Shown here piece by piece: positions 46,513 to 58,554 of a stretch of 64,000 nt of DNA. The stretch's first letter is position 1. Each line of letters opens with the position of its first letter. Under the pieces are notes generated by a model. It searched no databases and had not been told where the DNA came from. It saw nothing but the letters and a program-made list of their open reading frames with translations. The stretch spans positions 269,549,870 through 269,613,869 of the forward strand of contig NC_081407.1 of assembly GCF_030272615.1 (NCBI RefSeq), written 5' to 3'. A program made the translations under genes and the position numbers. The DNA comes from Cryptomeria japonica (lineage: Eukaryota > Streptophyta > Pinopsida > Cupressales > Cupressaceae).

Positions 46513-48298
46513 ATGGCGGAGTGCAGGAGGAAGATAGGGTTTATAGGCGAAGGTGTTGTTCGGTCGCGAGGATGGGAACACGATCACAGACTGAGGGAAA
46601 CCAGCAGCTATGGTGCCCACCACGTTCAAATCAATGGCAGTGTCAAGAAATGGGAAGGAGGAGAAGGGAGGTTTTTAGCTAGGGGAAAAACAGATTCCCG
46701 TTTGAGCAAGACAAAACCAAATGGGGTCACTCAGGGTATCTGAATCTTCCAAAGTAGAGAAAGCAGCAGTCGGAGGAAAGGTTGAGGAAGAAATTTTAGG
46801 TACCCCCTAAAGACCTTACCATCAGTGGAATACCGGCAATGTCTGAGAAGCGGTCGGTCAGTATTTGTATCGATTTGGAGGCTTGGAAGGAATCGGTACA
46901 AGCCTTGTGTGACAGAGAATTCTTCATGAAGTGAGGAGGTGATTGGCCAGCTTTCCCCAAAGTGATAATTTGGGTCAATGAAGAATGGGGGAATCACTTT
47001 GAGATTAAAACCCTAACAAATGGGATTTTTCTTATCCTTGCTAGGTCAGCTGAGGAGAAGAATGCATTGATGGACTCGGGGCCTTTTTTGATGTCGGGAG
47101 TGGGTTTTTTATTAAGGATTGGACCCCTAATTTTGACCCTAGACAAGCCACTATTCAGGAAATTCCTGTTTGGATAAGATTGTATAATCTCCTGCATGAA
47201 TACTGGAAGGAGGAAGTTTTTAAGAGTATAGGTGAGAAACTAGGGAGATTCATCAAGTCGGATGAAGCGGTCGACAAACTTAATTCATGCATGTATGCTC
47301 AAATCTGTGTTATGTGGAAGCCTCATCTAGGGCTCCCGAAGGTCGTTGAGAATAGATCTCCAAAGGGTTTATGGAGACAAGAAATAGAAGTAGAAGAAAT
47401 CATGGTCAAATGTAAGTCTTGCAAAGAATGGGGTCATGAGGACCGTGATTGTCTATCTGGGAAGAAGGGGAAAGGAAGGGCAAATCATGCATTGGAGGAG
47501 CAGTTGTTAGTAGGCACAGCCTCTGACCAGAGCCTGGGCATCCATGAGACCAACCTGAGTTCTATTTTGGCAGTTGCAAGAGATGGGGTTCTTCAGCACA
47601 GCCCAGATATTCCAAAGGGGATGGGAGTACCAGATGACTCTTGTCCAGGTCAATAAATGTCGCATAAGGCCTCTGGTTTGGCTGGAGAAAAGACTGTTGA
47701 GATTGTGTTCGATGGTTTGGGTGAGTTTGTTGCGGAGCTGTCTCAGATTCAAGTAGAATGTCTAGTTGGGGAGAGTGTGTGTCAAGATTGTTTTGGAAAT
47801 GGTGGGGGTGTCTGTTCTCATCTAGAAGGAAAGTTGGTGGAGGTTGCGCTTGGGCCCATTTTAAAGGATTGTGCAATCGGTAGGGGTTTTCCAAACCAGC
47901 ATAGGTTCTACAACACCTTGGCGGATGGGCTGCAGGGGCAGGGGATGGGTTTGATTGCAAAGTCCCCATTTATTTTAGATGATTTGGTTGGGAGTGTGGA
48001 TGGAAAAGTGATCAGTTTCAAGGACATCCATATGTCCCTAGGCAAGGTGGATGGTTTATCAGCAAAACTGGAGTTTGAGGAGAAAGACAGATTTAGCGAT
48101 GATTCCTTGGGATTGTCTGCAGAAATAGGGGAGACAGAGGTTAGGACCATTAAACAGACAAAAACAAATCCCACTAAGTCCAAAGGTAATTTGAGAGGAA
48201 GGAAGAATAGGCAGAAGTTGCTCGAGGAAGCAGGCAACATGAAGGGCCAGACAAGGCTACTTAGATCTGAGAGAGACTTATTCTCTCCTAGACATTAA
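46513..48298 (+). pseudogene. LINE ORF1 (RNA-binding protein), decayed
   Basis: ATG at 46513 (MAECRRKIGFIGEG) is 13 bases from the element's start. After several breaks a region with VSICIDLEAWKESVQALCD and EEWGNHFEIKTLTNGIFLI resembles the RRM-like DUF4283 domain of plant LINE ORF1. A frameshift lies near 47100. PVWIRLYNLLHEYW and the zinc knuckle CKSCKEWGHEDRDC follow. A stop (TAA 47654-47656) interrupts the same frame before a basic C-terminus. The final TAA overlaps the ORF2 ATG as TAATG. The protein would bind the LINE RNA. Confidence 0.85.
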
Positions 48299-51200
48299 TG
48301 AAGTTCCTAACCTGGAATGTCAAAGGTTGCAATGCCCCTGACAAGAGACGTCTGATCAAAAGAGGTTTTGATCAGGCTAAGCCAGAAGTTATTTGCATTC
48401 AGGAAACAAAGTTGGGTCGTAATGTTGTTGCTTGTATTTTTGGGGTAAGGCAGAGGTGGTTTGGATCTTTTGTGGATTCAAAAGGGGCATCAGGTGGGCT
48501 TGGCATTCTGTGGAATCCATTGGTTGTTAAAGTGGTTGTTGTTTCATGTTCTAAACATTGGCAGATGGTAAAGGTGAATTCGAAGACCATGAATTTTTCT
48601 TGTTTTTTTATTAATGTCTATGGGCCGACTTTGGTTGTGGAAAAGTGCAGATTATGGGAGAATATTTCTAAGCATTTAGAGGAAGTGAGGTCATCTTTAG
48701 CTATTGTTGTTGGGGACTTCAATGCTACCCTTTCTTTCTCGGATAAATGTGGAGGGGTGAGAGGGTTGTGTAGGTCGCAATCGGACTTTCAATCTTTTGT
48801 TAATATTAATGCTCTATTTGAAGTGGCAGCTAAAGGTGGGAATTTTACATGGACTAACAGATGAAGGGGATTTTCCAATATTGCTAAGAAGCTAGATAGA
48901 TTCTTCCTTGCAGGGGATTGGAATTTAGCCACTTTGGTTTTCGAGGCTAAGGTGTTAGCTATTTCAGGATCGGACCATTTCCCGGTCTCTTTGGTAGTGC
49001 AGAAAGATGAAGTACCAATTCGGTGTCCCTTCAAGGTGGAAAAGATGTGGTTAAGAGAACCGAGTTTTAGAGATCATGTAGCTGGGTGGTGGAAGGAGGC
49101 CCCTGTGGTGGAATATTTCTTGGCCTTTCCATTTTTCAAGAAGCTTAGCTTTGTGAAACAGAAATTAAAATCATGGAATAGGGAGGTGTTTGGCAATATC
49201 TTTGTTGAAAAGAGAAGGCTGGAAGGAGATTTGGGGGCTTTGAATGTGAAAGTCTTGGCTGAAGGGATGGATGAAGTGGACTTCCTCACGGAGAAAGATC
49301 TGCTTAGCAAATATGGAGAAGTTTTGCAAAGGGGGGAGATTTACTGGAAACAGAAGTCGTGAGAAAACTGGCTTAAAGCTGGTGATAGAAACACGAAATT
49401 CTTCCATAGTTCGGTGAAAGCAAGGTGAAGTCTTAATAAGATTCTCTCCCTGCGAATTGTGGATGGTACAATCACTGAAGACTCAAACTGCATAAGCAAA
49501 GAGGTGGTTGACTTCTTCAAAAATTTGTGGAGGAGAAGTAGGGTGGCTCAGTCGGGCTTGCAAACCAAGCTTCTGGAGTTAATCCCTCCCTTAGTTTCAA
49601 GGGAGGACAATATCATGCTTGAGGAACCAGTTTCATTGAAGGAAGTGAAATCTGCTATTTTGGGTTTAGGTGGGGAGAAAGCACCAGGACCAAACGGGTT
49701 CCAGACGTTCTTTTTTTAGTTCTTTTGGGATGTTCCTGGTGAGGATTTGTTAGCTGTGGTTGAAGAGTCAAGGTCCAGAGGCTTTGTTTTGAAGGAATTC
49801 AATTGCACTCTGGTGGCGCTTATCTTGAAGAAGGCCAAGTTGGAAGGGATGGAGGAGTTCCATCCTATTTCACTGTGCAACACCATCTACAAAATCATCA
49901 CAAAAGTTGTTGCTAATAGGCTCAAGTTAATTTTAGATAAGTTGATCTCTTGTGAACAGAGTGGTTTTACTCCTGGAAGGAACATTGTGGATGGGGTGAT
50001 TGTGGCCCATGAGGCAATCCACATGGCAATGAAGGGTAGACAGAGAAGAATGATCCTGAAGCTTGACATTCAAAAAGCCTACGATAGAGTGGATAGGTTT
50101 TTCCTAGTGGTTGTGCTTGTAAGGTTTGGGTTTGGTAAGTCTTGGGTTAAGTGGATTTCTAGTATGATTATGCAGTTCTCAGCTTCGGTTTTAGTTAATG
50201 GCAGTCCTCAAGACTTCTTTTCAACATCACGGGGTATTTAGCAAGGGGATCCAATTTCCCCCTTTCTCTTTATTTTGTTGGCTGAAGTTCTTGGACGGTC
50301 AATTGCTCACAAGAGAGCACAAGGGTTGTGGAAGGGTATTGAGATTGCTTGAGGGGTGGACTCCACAACTCATTCTCAGTTTGTTGATGACACTTGTCTT
50401 TTCGGTGTTGCTTCTATGCACGAGGTTTTGGTTATGAAGAAAGTGTTGAACAGATTTAGTTGGGCCACTGGTCAGGAAATTAATTGGCTCAAATCGGAGA
50501 TCTTTTTTTTCCACACGGAATGTTGGTCTTAGAGAGCTATTGCTAGATTGTTTGGAATAAATATTAGACAACTTCCTGGTAAGTTCCTTGGTATGCCGCT
50601 TTTTTCTGGAGCAGGTAAGATGGACATTTGGAAAGGGTTGCTAGATGGTTGCAAAGCAAAGATAGAGGGATGGAAGAGCAAGTGGCTTTCTTTGGCTTGT
50701 CATCTTCTGATGTTGAAGTTAGTTGTCTCGGCTATGCCTATCTTCCCTATGGCCTATTTTAAACTCCCAGGTTTGATCATTAAGAATATGCAACAAAAGA
50801 TGAGAAAGTTTTTGTGGAATGGAAATCAGGAACAGGACAAAATTCTGCTTATGGCTTGGGACAGAGTTTGTAAACCCAAAGGAGGGGGAGGGGCGGGGCT
50901 CCGGGATTGAAGACTTATTAATGAGGCCATGGGGGCTAAGTTGGTGTCGCAAATGTACAGTAAACCGAAGCAGAGGTGGGTCAGAATTCTATAAGCTAAA
51001 TATTTGGATAGTAGGGAAAAGGAAAGGATTCTAACGGTTGAAGATCCCCCGAGAGGGTCTTCTTTGTGGAATTTTTTGGTGAGCTGCAGGAGCCTGATCA
51101 CAAATCATCTATCTTGGCATATTGGTGATGGGAAAAAGGTGAGCTTTTGGCAGGATTCCTGGGATGGACATCCATCATTGGAGTCTCAGGCCCCCCAACA

Positions 51201-52545
51201 AAATGTTTTAAAGACTGGTTAGGTTTGGGGGTCAAAGGTGAGGGATTTTTTGTCGCAAGATATGCCTTTGTTGGGATAGCATTGGAGTTGGAAGGATCCT
51301 CGAGAGTTAAATTTGGGGGTGGAGGAGGTAAGATATCTGAGAAAGATCCTGGAAAACCAAGAAGTTTCATTTTCGATGGAGGAGGACGAAATGGTCTGGT
51401 GTGGGGCCAAGAGTGGCTGCTACTCTGTGAAAGTGGGGGTCTCTCTTTTGGAGAGTGAAGGTAGGACGAAGGAATGGGAAGCTAAGGTGTGCTGGAATAA
51501 TGTTTGTCTACCAAAAGCGGGGGCATTTTCCTGGCTTGCTGGAAATAGGTGGATTCTTTCTGGAGATCGTCTGAGGAAAATGGGGTTTGTTGGTCCATTT
51601 CGCTGTGTGCTCTATGAAAAGACAAAGGAAGATGTGGACCATCTTCTGCTCAACTATGAGTTTGCTCAGGAAGCATGGCTCTTTGGCTTGCAGAGATTGA
51701 ATTGGAAGGGCACCATGGTAGGGAACTTGAGTGAATGGTTGGAATCTTGGCCGGTTTTGGGTAAGACTTCTATCTTTTCCGCCATATAGAAGATTTTCCC
51801 CTATACCATTTTATGGGAACTTTGGAAGGAATGGAATCAAAGAGTGTTTGAAGGAAAAGCGAAAAATAGTAAGTGCTTTTTGGTCAGATTGGAGAGGGCC
51901 ATTTCATAACTGGTTTCTAATGCTGCCTCTCATGTGAACTTAGCTAAGGTTCCTTTCACTCAGTTTGATGCTGGTATTTTGTCAAGTTGGCCTTTGGTTA
52001 AGCTCAGGCCTGTTAATGGGCTACTGAGCGCTAATCTTCAGAGTCAGGGTCAATCAATCCCTAAGTGGACTCCACCAGAAAAGGGGTGGATTAAGATTAA
52101 TTTTGATGGCACATCGAGGGGCAACCCAGGGGTTTCTGGTGTTGGGGTGATTGCTCGCGATGATCGAGGCAACACTCTTGCCATTGGTGCTAAAAGATTG
52201 GTGAATGGATCGAACAACCTTGCTGAGTGTCAAGCAACGTTAGAAGCTATCCTAATGGCTAGGAAATTGGGAGTGAAGAAACTCCATTTCGAAGGAGACT
52301 CTCAGGTTGTGGTGAATGGGATAGCTTGAGGCCGAATTGAGGCGTGACACTTAGACAAGCAGGTTCAAAGAATGCAGCTTCTGTTGGGCAGTTTTGAAGA
52401 TTTTAAGGTGACTCGTGTCCTCCGGGAAGCAAACTTGGAAGCTGACAAACTTTCAAATGTGGGAGTGAATGGCTCCTTGGAAAATAAGTTTAGTTTGTTC
52501 GAGGACTTTAGAAATTTTAATCCTATTGATTTTGAATTTGGTTAG
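48298..52545 (+). pseudogene. LINE ORF2: endonuclease, RT, RNase H, at least 14 stops
   Basis: One frame of 1,416 codons from ATG to TAG, with no frameshift noticed but at least 14 internal stops (including 48862, 49360, 49717, 50239, 50908, 51220, 51787, 52327). Endonuclease motifs: LTWNVKGCN, QETKLG, VVGDFNA, SGSDHFPVSL. RT motifs: GFTPGRNIVDG, LDIQKAYDRVD, QGDPISPFLF and FVDDTCLFG (catalytic box at 50380-50391; FADD is usual). The Cys/His domain (CVLYEKTKEDVDHLLLNYEF) has Tyr at two expected Cys positions. RNase H has INFDGTSRGNPG, AECQATLEA and EGDSQVVV. The enzyme would nick DNA and prime reverse transcription there; this copy is dead. Confidence 0.94.
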
Positions 52546-53809
52546 TTGGTTTATCTTAGAAAAGTGAACCTGAGCTCGATTTGAAGTGACCATTTGTAGC
52601 GATGGTCCTGTGGGAATTAAAGATCTTCATGGTGTGTGATCTATGACGTTACTGCAAGTGGCCTTGCGGTGATGGATGATGATGGAGGCGATCGGTGTGA
52701 GTGACTAGCGATGATGCTTAGTTTTCTGTGAGGCGTGTGGAGAAATCATGACATGTGATGGTGGTGGCTTTTAAAGGCCTTTGAGTTTCGATTCCTGGCA
52801 TTGTGTGGTGGATGCTTAGTGGTAGGTAGTATGTTCAGGGTTTCTTTGGTGCAGTAGCGAGAAAGGGTGGAAGCAAATTTTTCTTTGATTTCGGATGGGC
52901 AATTGCCTGCGTTTCATGGGCTGATCTCGAGGAATAGGCTAACGAATGTCTTCAGAGTGGATGGAGAAGATTTCTAGAGGGCGGTGAGGTTGTTGTTTGG
53001 AGAGGAATTCCTGGCTCTAGATTGGCGGCTGAGAACAAACCTTGACATTTCATCAGTTTTTGCTGCCTTAGCCTTGCAGGTGGGAAAGTCGATGGAAGAA
53101 GTGCAACGGGTTACCTCTTTGGTGTTGAGACCCAAATGGGCAGGTGGTTTGCAGGAAGTGGTGGCCCAAACTATCATTAGCGAGGGGCTAAAGTTGGTGG
53201 AAGGCCCATGAAGGAGGATTGAAGTGGATGTTGGGGCGCTATAGCCTTTTGTCATCTGGTCAGCTTCCCGGCCGGTTGCATTGCAGCAAGAGGACGCAAG
53301 GAAAGGTTGGGGCGAGATTGTGGATTTTGTGCGTAAATTGGGGCCGATCGAGCGAGTGAAGAACTGTGGGAAGGTGACTCCCATTCGGTCTAAGGCCCCT
53401 CTAGATGAGGATGGGAGGCCTTTGGTTCAACACTAGATTCCAAAGAAACAGGTGAAGGTGGTGGAGCGTGGGTCTCTATGTGGCAGCAGGCAGGAACGGT
53501 GCTAGGTGGAGGGAACATGACGCAAGAGGCATGACCCAGTAGGGGTATCCCTAATTTTTCAAGAGAAGAGGCATTATGGTGGTTTAGTAGATAGTTTCTA
53601 TGGGTTGTTCGGGGCCTCTTTGGTGGGTTTTTGTGTATGTAAGTGGCCTTTTTTGTGGTTGTTGGCCATGGTGGGATGGTATTTTGTTGGGTTCCTTGTT
53701 GTAGTAGGGGCATGACCCCATAGTGTCACAGAATGTCTATCTGCTCTTCGGATGTAAAACTTTTCTATTTTAAGTAATATATTATATAATGTTATCGATC
53801 AAAAAAAAA
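52546..53809 (+). other. LINE 3' untranslated region and poly-A tail
   Basis: About 1.26 kb, G/T-rich, with short frames (for example around 52984-53211) that match no domain I know. It ends TGTTATCGATC followed by nine A. Confidence 0.75.
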
Positions 53810-53810
53810 G

Positions 53811-53970
53811 ATTTGTTAAACCTAGGAGGCTGGTCCCTTGAGATATTTAAAAATAAATGTAGAAACACAATTAGACCTTGATTTCCATGTTGAAATGGTA
53901 ACCATGAGCAAGCCTACTAGACCTCACTTATAAACATATGTAAAAATAGAAATGCATATACATGCACACA
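53811..53970. repeat. left arm, innermost part, of the large inverted repeat
   Basis: The reverse complement of 56930-57105: CCTTGATTTCCATGTTGAAA, AGCAAGCCTACTA and CACTTATAAACATATGTA all have inverted partners there. The same segment also matches 58555-58700. Confidence 0.85.
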
Positions 53971-56930
53971 TTTAATAAGTTTTACTCACGAAATGAAATC
54001 CTATTATGGATATTATGATTCAAGAAATTGAGAGAAAAATACTCTAAAATAATTGAATGGTGCAAGTTGTAAGAAACCAAAACTTTGTTAGATGCAGGCA
54101 GTCCTAGTTTGGGAAGGCTCTGAACTCTTAGTATCAATGAGGATGGAAGAGAAATTATTTTCATGAACCAAGGAAACCCATGTGGCGTAATGAAAGTGGA
54201 GGTCAACATGTCATAGAATCATGGATCCCAAGATCTTCTGCCAACTCAGCTAGGCCACGCTGGATCTCATTCCCCAAATGAACGTAGACAGGATAATCAA
54301 GTATTTTTTCAATGTTGGAGTGCCACAAAAAGTAGGAGGAGTTTTTCGTGAAATCCCTAAGAGACAACAAAAAATCCCTAATGATCAACACAAAAGAGAG
54401 GAACACTCTGCACCTCGTATAAAAAATTCAACCAAAAGAAAGAGGAATGGAGCTCAACATAGAAGATCCAATAGAGACCCTCAAGTTCAGCAAGTGTGGA
54501 TAAGGAAACCTCACCCTCTGCTAGCATTGGATCTTTCCAACTCCCAGGTGGCCTCAAGAAACCTGGAAATAAAACAGATGATGACATTTATCCAAGTATG
54601 GGAATCTGACTTGATATCTCATATTTTCAAGATAATGTCTTGAAGGTTTCTTTCATTCCATTAAATGGTTTAGTTCTCATTTTTTATAATGAAAGGGAAA
54701 GAAACAAATCCCTATTTATAGTTTCTTTGTGGAGGATTCACTATTTATAGTTTCTTTCTAGTCGCCGAACATTGTCCCGGGTTTGGAACTAGACTCTGTT
54801 TTCCCAGTATGGATTGGGATTCCTAATTTACTGTTTAAATATAGAGAGGTATCGACTCTTGAGATGTTGGGGAACACATTGGGTGCTCACAAGAAGTTTG
54901 CAAGTTTTGAATGGAAAGATTACTATGAGGTTGTTAGTACTCTATAAAAATGACTAAGAGGTTGTTACTACTATGTAAAAATGACAAGCCTGTGAGTGAG
55001 TTTGTGCCTATAAAAATGGGTTTGGAACCAACCTCTCGAGTACTCTTGGATACCTCCAACCCAATTTTATTCCATCACAAACTTCTCTTGGAGATACATA
55101 TAAGAAATGGTTGAGGAGGATCAATAAAAGGCTTTGCACCCAAAATCATTCTTCTCCTTTTATGCCAAGTTATATACCGCAAGTAAATTTAGAGCCACAG
55201 GGGCATGTACAAGAAAAGATGCCTGATCATAAGTTAATGGACATTCTTAATGAAATTTTGAAATTTTGGATAAGGTAGTGTTGAACACACCACAGGATTG
55301 AAAGGTTGGGTAAATCAATCTAGACCTTAAAAAACTTACATATAATCTTAATTTCAAATCACAATTAACTTACTCCTGAAATTATAAAACATGAAACCAT
55401 AAAACATATCACACAAGAACACTAGATTTACATGGAAAACCTAAGAAGGGAAAAACCACGGTGAGAATCACACTCACAATATAAATAACTAATTGCAATA
55501 TTTTAGGCTCAAGGCCAAGGAATCTCACTGCACCTGATTGGATTTGCAAGACTAAGGTGTACAACATTAGGGAAAGATACAAGAGACTTGCATTATTGAG
55601 ATGCACAATCTTACGACAAAATAAAAAGACTACATAAGTTGCCAAAGGAATCACTATCTTTCTACAGGCATAAAGAAATAATGAATTGAAATGAACAAGA
55701 TCTCCTGATTGTGAAACTATCCTTGAACCATTGTGTCAAGAAGACAATATCATGGTAAACATATGTCACTTCATTCATTGTCTCAAAAAACTATCATACT
55801 GAATATATGATCATCAAGGCCCTTCACAAATTGAAATTTGTACTTTTTCTTCTTCACTTGTGCTTGCATATCATTCACATCAAAATCACAACAATCCACT
55901 CACCAATTCACACATCTGCACTTTCATTTCTATAATGTTACACATTGAAACCCTCAACTAGGTTGGCCATAAACAGAATATACATGAATTGTATAAATTT
56001 GTCCACCCAAACAAAATCACACAATGTAGTCCACTCCAAGAAATAAGACCCAAATAAATCGCAACACATCTTCCTAAGTTGGTTCCAACTAATCGCACAT
56101 GTTCACACTGCCTCCAAAGTCAACATCAATGTAACATGTGTTAAAACAATGAAGCACATTAACTAGTTGGACCAAAAGCATCACCCAATGCACATTACTC
56201 AATCCAGATCTGCACATGCCATGGTGAGACCCATAAATCAATATTCTAACTCAACCTTCAAAGCATATATAGACCAAAAGTGTTTAATTCAAATAAGATA
56301 AACCAACTAAGTTAACAAAATACTAACACAATTGACACCACTAAAAGCATAACAACATGACTTCACTTGTCAATCAAACTGATACTCAATTTTTGAACTA
56401 GAACACTATGTGAACCATATGAACATATCCTCCAAGCCACAACACTTGAACCAACACATTGGAGAAATGTAGAGAATTCTTCAAACCAGTCCTAAAAGAC
56501 AACTTCACTATTAGCGAACCGCCACAACCAACTTCATCATCTAAATAACTGAAAACCTAAAAACATGATAGTGTAACATCCATAGAATGTAGACGGTATA
56601 TCTAAAACCACAATCCATAATCATTAAGGACTAGAGAAATGTGGAGAATTCTTCTATAAGGACCTTAAATACTCTCTCCTACATATTGTAACTTACATTA
56701 TTGTACTCTTCCAAAAACACCTCATATTTACTTAATATTACCACTAGACAGCATAACAACATCTGAGCACTCATTTTTGGACCATCTATAGCATTTACAC
56801 AATAGAACAAGTTTAACATCAATAATAATGTACAACTCAAGTTTATAGCAATCTCCTTCTTTGTCATTGATGGAAATAGTTGTACCACCAACCAACAATA
56901 GACTATTTCCAACTATGGGCGTATAGCATC
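53970..56930. other. spacer between the inverted arms, no intact gene
   Basis: AT-rich and mostly featureless. Weak coding-like text appears on the minus strand at 54203-54406 (VHLGNEIQRGLAELAEDLG) and on the plus strand at 55070-55280 (TSLGDTYKKWLRRINKRL), neither recognised. A LINE ORF1-like piece lies at 54798-54947. Confidence 0.55.
54798..54947 (+). pseudogene. possible LINE ORF1 (DUF4283-like) fragment
   Basis: Fifty codons reading VFPVWIGIPNLLFKYREV then STLEMLGNTLGAHKKF, ending TAA. PVWIxxPNLxxxYxxxxxLxxxGNTLG matches the segment PVWIRLYNLLHEYW...IGEKLGRF of the LINE ORF1 at 47.2 kb. No further LINE sequence was noticed around it. Confidence 0.4.
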
Positions 56931-57105
56931 ATTTTGTACATATGTTTATAAGTGGAGTATAGTAGGCTTTCTTATGGTTGAATTTCAAGGTGGAAATCAA
57001 GTCCTAATTATGTTTCTATATTTATTTTTAATTATCTTGTGAAATGCCTCAAGGAGTCACACGACTAGGTTATACAAGTCCTAGAGTGAAGAGGATTTTC
57101 TAAAA
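56930..57105. repeat. right arm, innermost part; also first of two 145-bp direct repeats
   Basis: Inverted partner of 53811-53970. Bases 56961-57105 recur directly at 58555-58700 (TAGGCTTTCTTATGGTT, CCTAATTATGTTTCTATAT and TTTTAATTATCTTGTGAAAT in both). Confidence 0.85.
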
Positions 57106-57109
57106 TATC

Positions 57110-58376
57110 AAAAAAAAAATCAATTTTTTTATATATATTTGTAAAGTGGAAAATTGGATCCTAGTGACTCCCCACGTAGGAGAGAGAAAGGAAGCCACTA
57201 GGATGATTTTCACTTGGGAAGAACTTTACATTCAAAAGAGGGGTTGAATCCGCTAGATCCAAATCCAAGGGAAATAAGGATGTGAATTCTAAGTGGATTA
57301 CAAGTGGTTGAAGTGTGATTTACCCTCTTTTATAAATGAGAAAGTTGACTTGTTGACTATGTGGAAAAGAGAGAGTGAATGAGTGAAATGAGGTGCTACC
57401 AGTTTGGGATCACGTTGTAACTTCAGATATGGGCTAATGAAACTGACACAGATCTGCCCTGAAAATTTGGAGAAAATTCGTCAGGACCGTGGTGGGAATG
57501 TACATGGTCCGCCACAAAATCCATGAAACGAAAAAGGGTTTTTTCATCTCTGCAAATGAAGCCCAAACCTGCAATTATAGTTGCGCACCTGCAACCTACA
57601 CACAGAAAAGAGAAGAAAGGGGGGTTGTGGATAGGGGTTTGCCTCAGTCAAACCGCAGTTGAGGAATCAACCTAGAAAGAAAGTAATTGCAAATGCTTGA
57701 ATGTAAATAATGGAGATGTATACCTTGTAGATCTGTAACTTGTTGATGATGATTGCTTTGCATCTTGAATGTAACCACAAATGTTATATGAAATGGCATG
57801 TAACATGAAAAAACCCTAACACATGCTTGCAAATAAATGTTGTAATGTTGCTCCAATGGATAAATGAAGAAGACTTGAATGCTTGGATGCTTTATGATGA
57901 CCTTGAAATCTTGTATATTCTCCTTATACTCTCTATCTGTCATTTTGTTGTTCATTCGTCATCTGTCCTCCTTGAATGAGGGTATTGAATTCCTTTTTAT
58001 ACATGCCTCAAGGATTAATTTTCAACCACTGAAGGTCGACAAAGAGGAATTGCAAACCCCAAAGACAAATTGTGCATAGAAGATTGGGCAGACCTGACAT
58101 AGGGCCACCCTAAGAGGTGGGGACAGGGGTGCCATGCCCCTATTCTAGGGGGACATGGGCACCATGCCACTTTCCTAGGGGGGATATGGGTGCCATGCCC
58201 CAGTCGTACCCTATTTTGGGGCCCAGACAGGGTCTAGAGAAGAAACGTGTCATGAAGGAGAAAGAGTGAAGGGTTGAAAATGCAAAAATGGGTTGCAATT
58301 AGGGAGGAGATGTCATCGCCAAGGTGAGGACCTCAAATGTGGTTAAAATTGCAGGAGGTGCAATTTTATAACACTA
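57110..58376 (-). mobile_element. gypsy-LTR-like block
   Basis: The reverse complement opens TGTAGTGTTATAAAATTGCAC at 58376, close to the start of the putative LTR at 29186. It contains several GGTGCCATGCCCC-type phrases and GGACCGTGGTGGG...GTACATGGTCC, like that LTR. No coding sequence or second LTR is visible, so it may be a solo or truncated LTR. It sits between the 145-bp direct repeats. The left end is uncertain. Confidence 0.45.
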
Positions 58377-58554
58377 CAATATTTAAAGAATAACAATCAT
58401 AAATTTCATTAATATTTTTACATTTCATCAGTTTACATCATTTTGAAATTCAATTTCGAAATGTCACTTTTATGGGGTTGAAGTTAAATAGTTTTAGTTG
58501 TGTTGGCCACTCCCTTTATAAAAGTGTGACATGAGTTTGTGCTTTTACCATCTA
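58377..58554. other. 178-bp AT-rich segment beside the LTR-like block
   Basis: Unmatched elsewhere in the window as far as I can see; it separates the LTR-like block from the second 145-bp repeat. Confidence 0.4.

Larger units (their letters stand above)
46500..53809 (+). mobile_element. full-length plant LINE with 15-bp target duplication
   Basis: GATTTGTTAAACCTA occurs at 46485-46499 and at 53810-53824, right after a poly-A run (53801-53809). The element has ORF1 with a zinc knuckle and ORF2 with endonuclease, RT, a Cys/His-type domain and RNase H, then a 3' untranslated region of about 1.26 kb. This is the plant L1-like LINE layout. It sits in the left arm of the large inverted repeat; the arm continues at 53811. 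Confidence 0.95.

Noticed and set aside
52974-53713. Minus-strand frames in the LINE 3' untranslated region
   Set aside because: Opposite strand of a G/T-rich untranslated region; no recognisable domain.
56679-57955. Minus-strand frames of 77 and 103 codons
   Set aside because: AT-rich or LTR-like DNA with no domain and no coding character.
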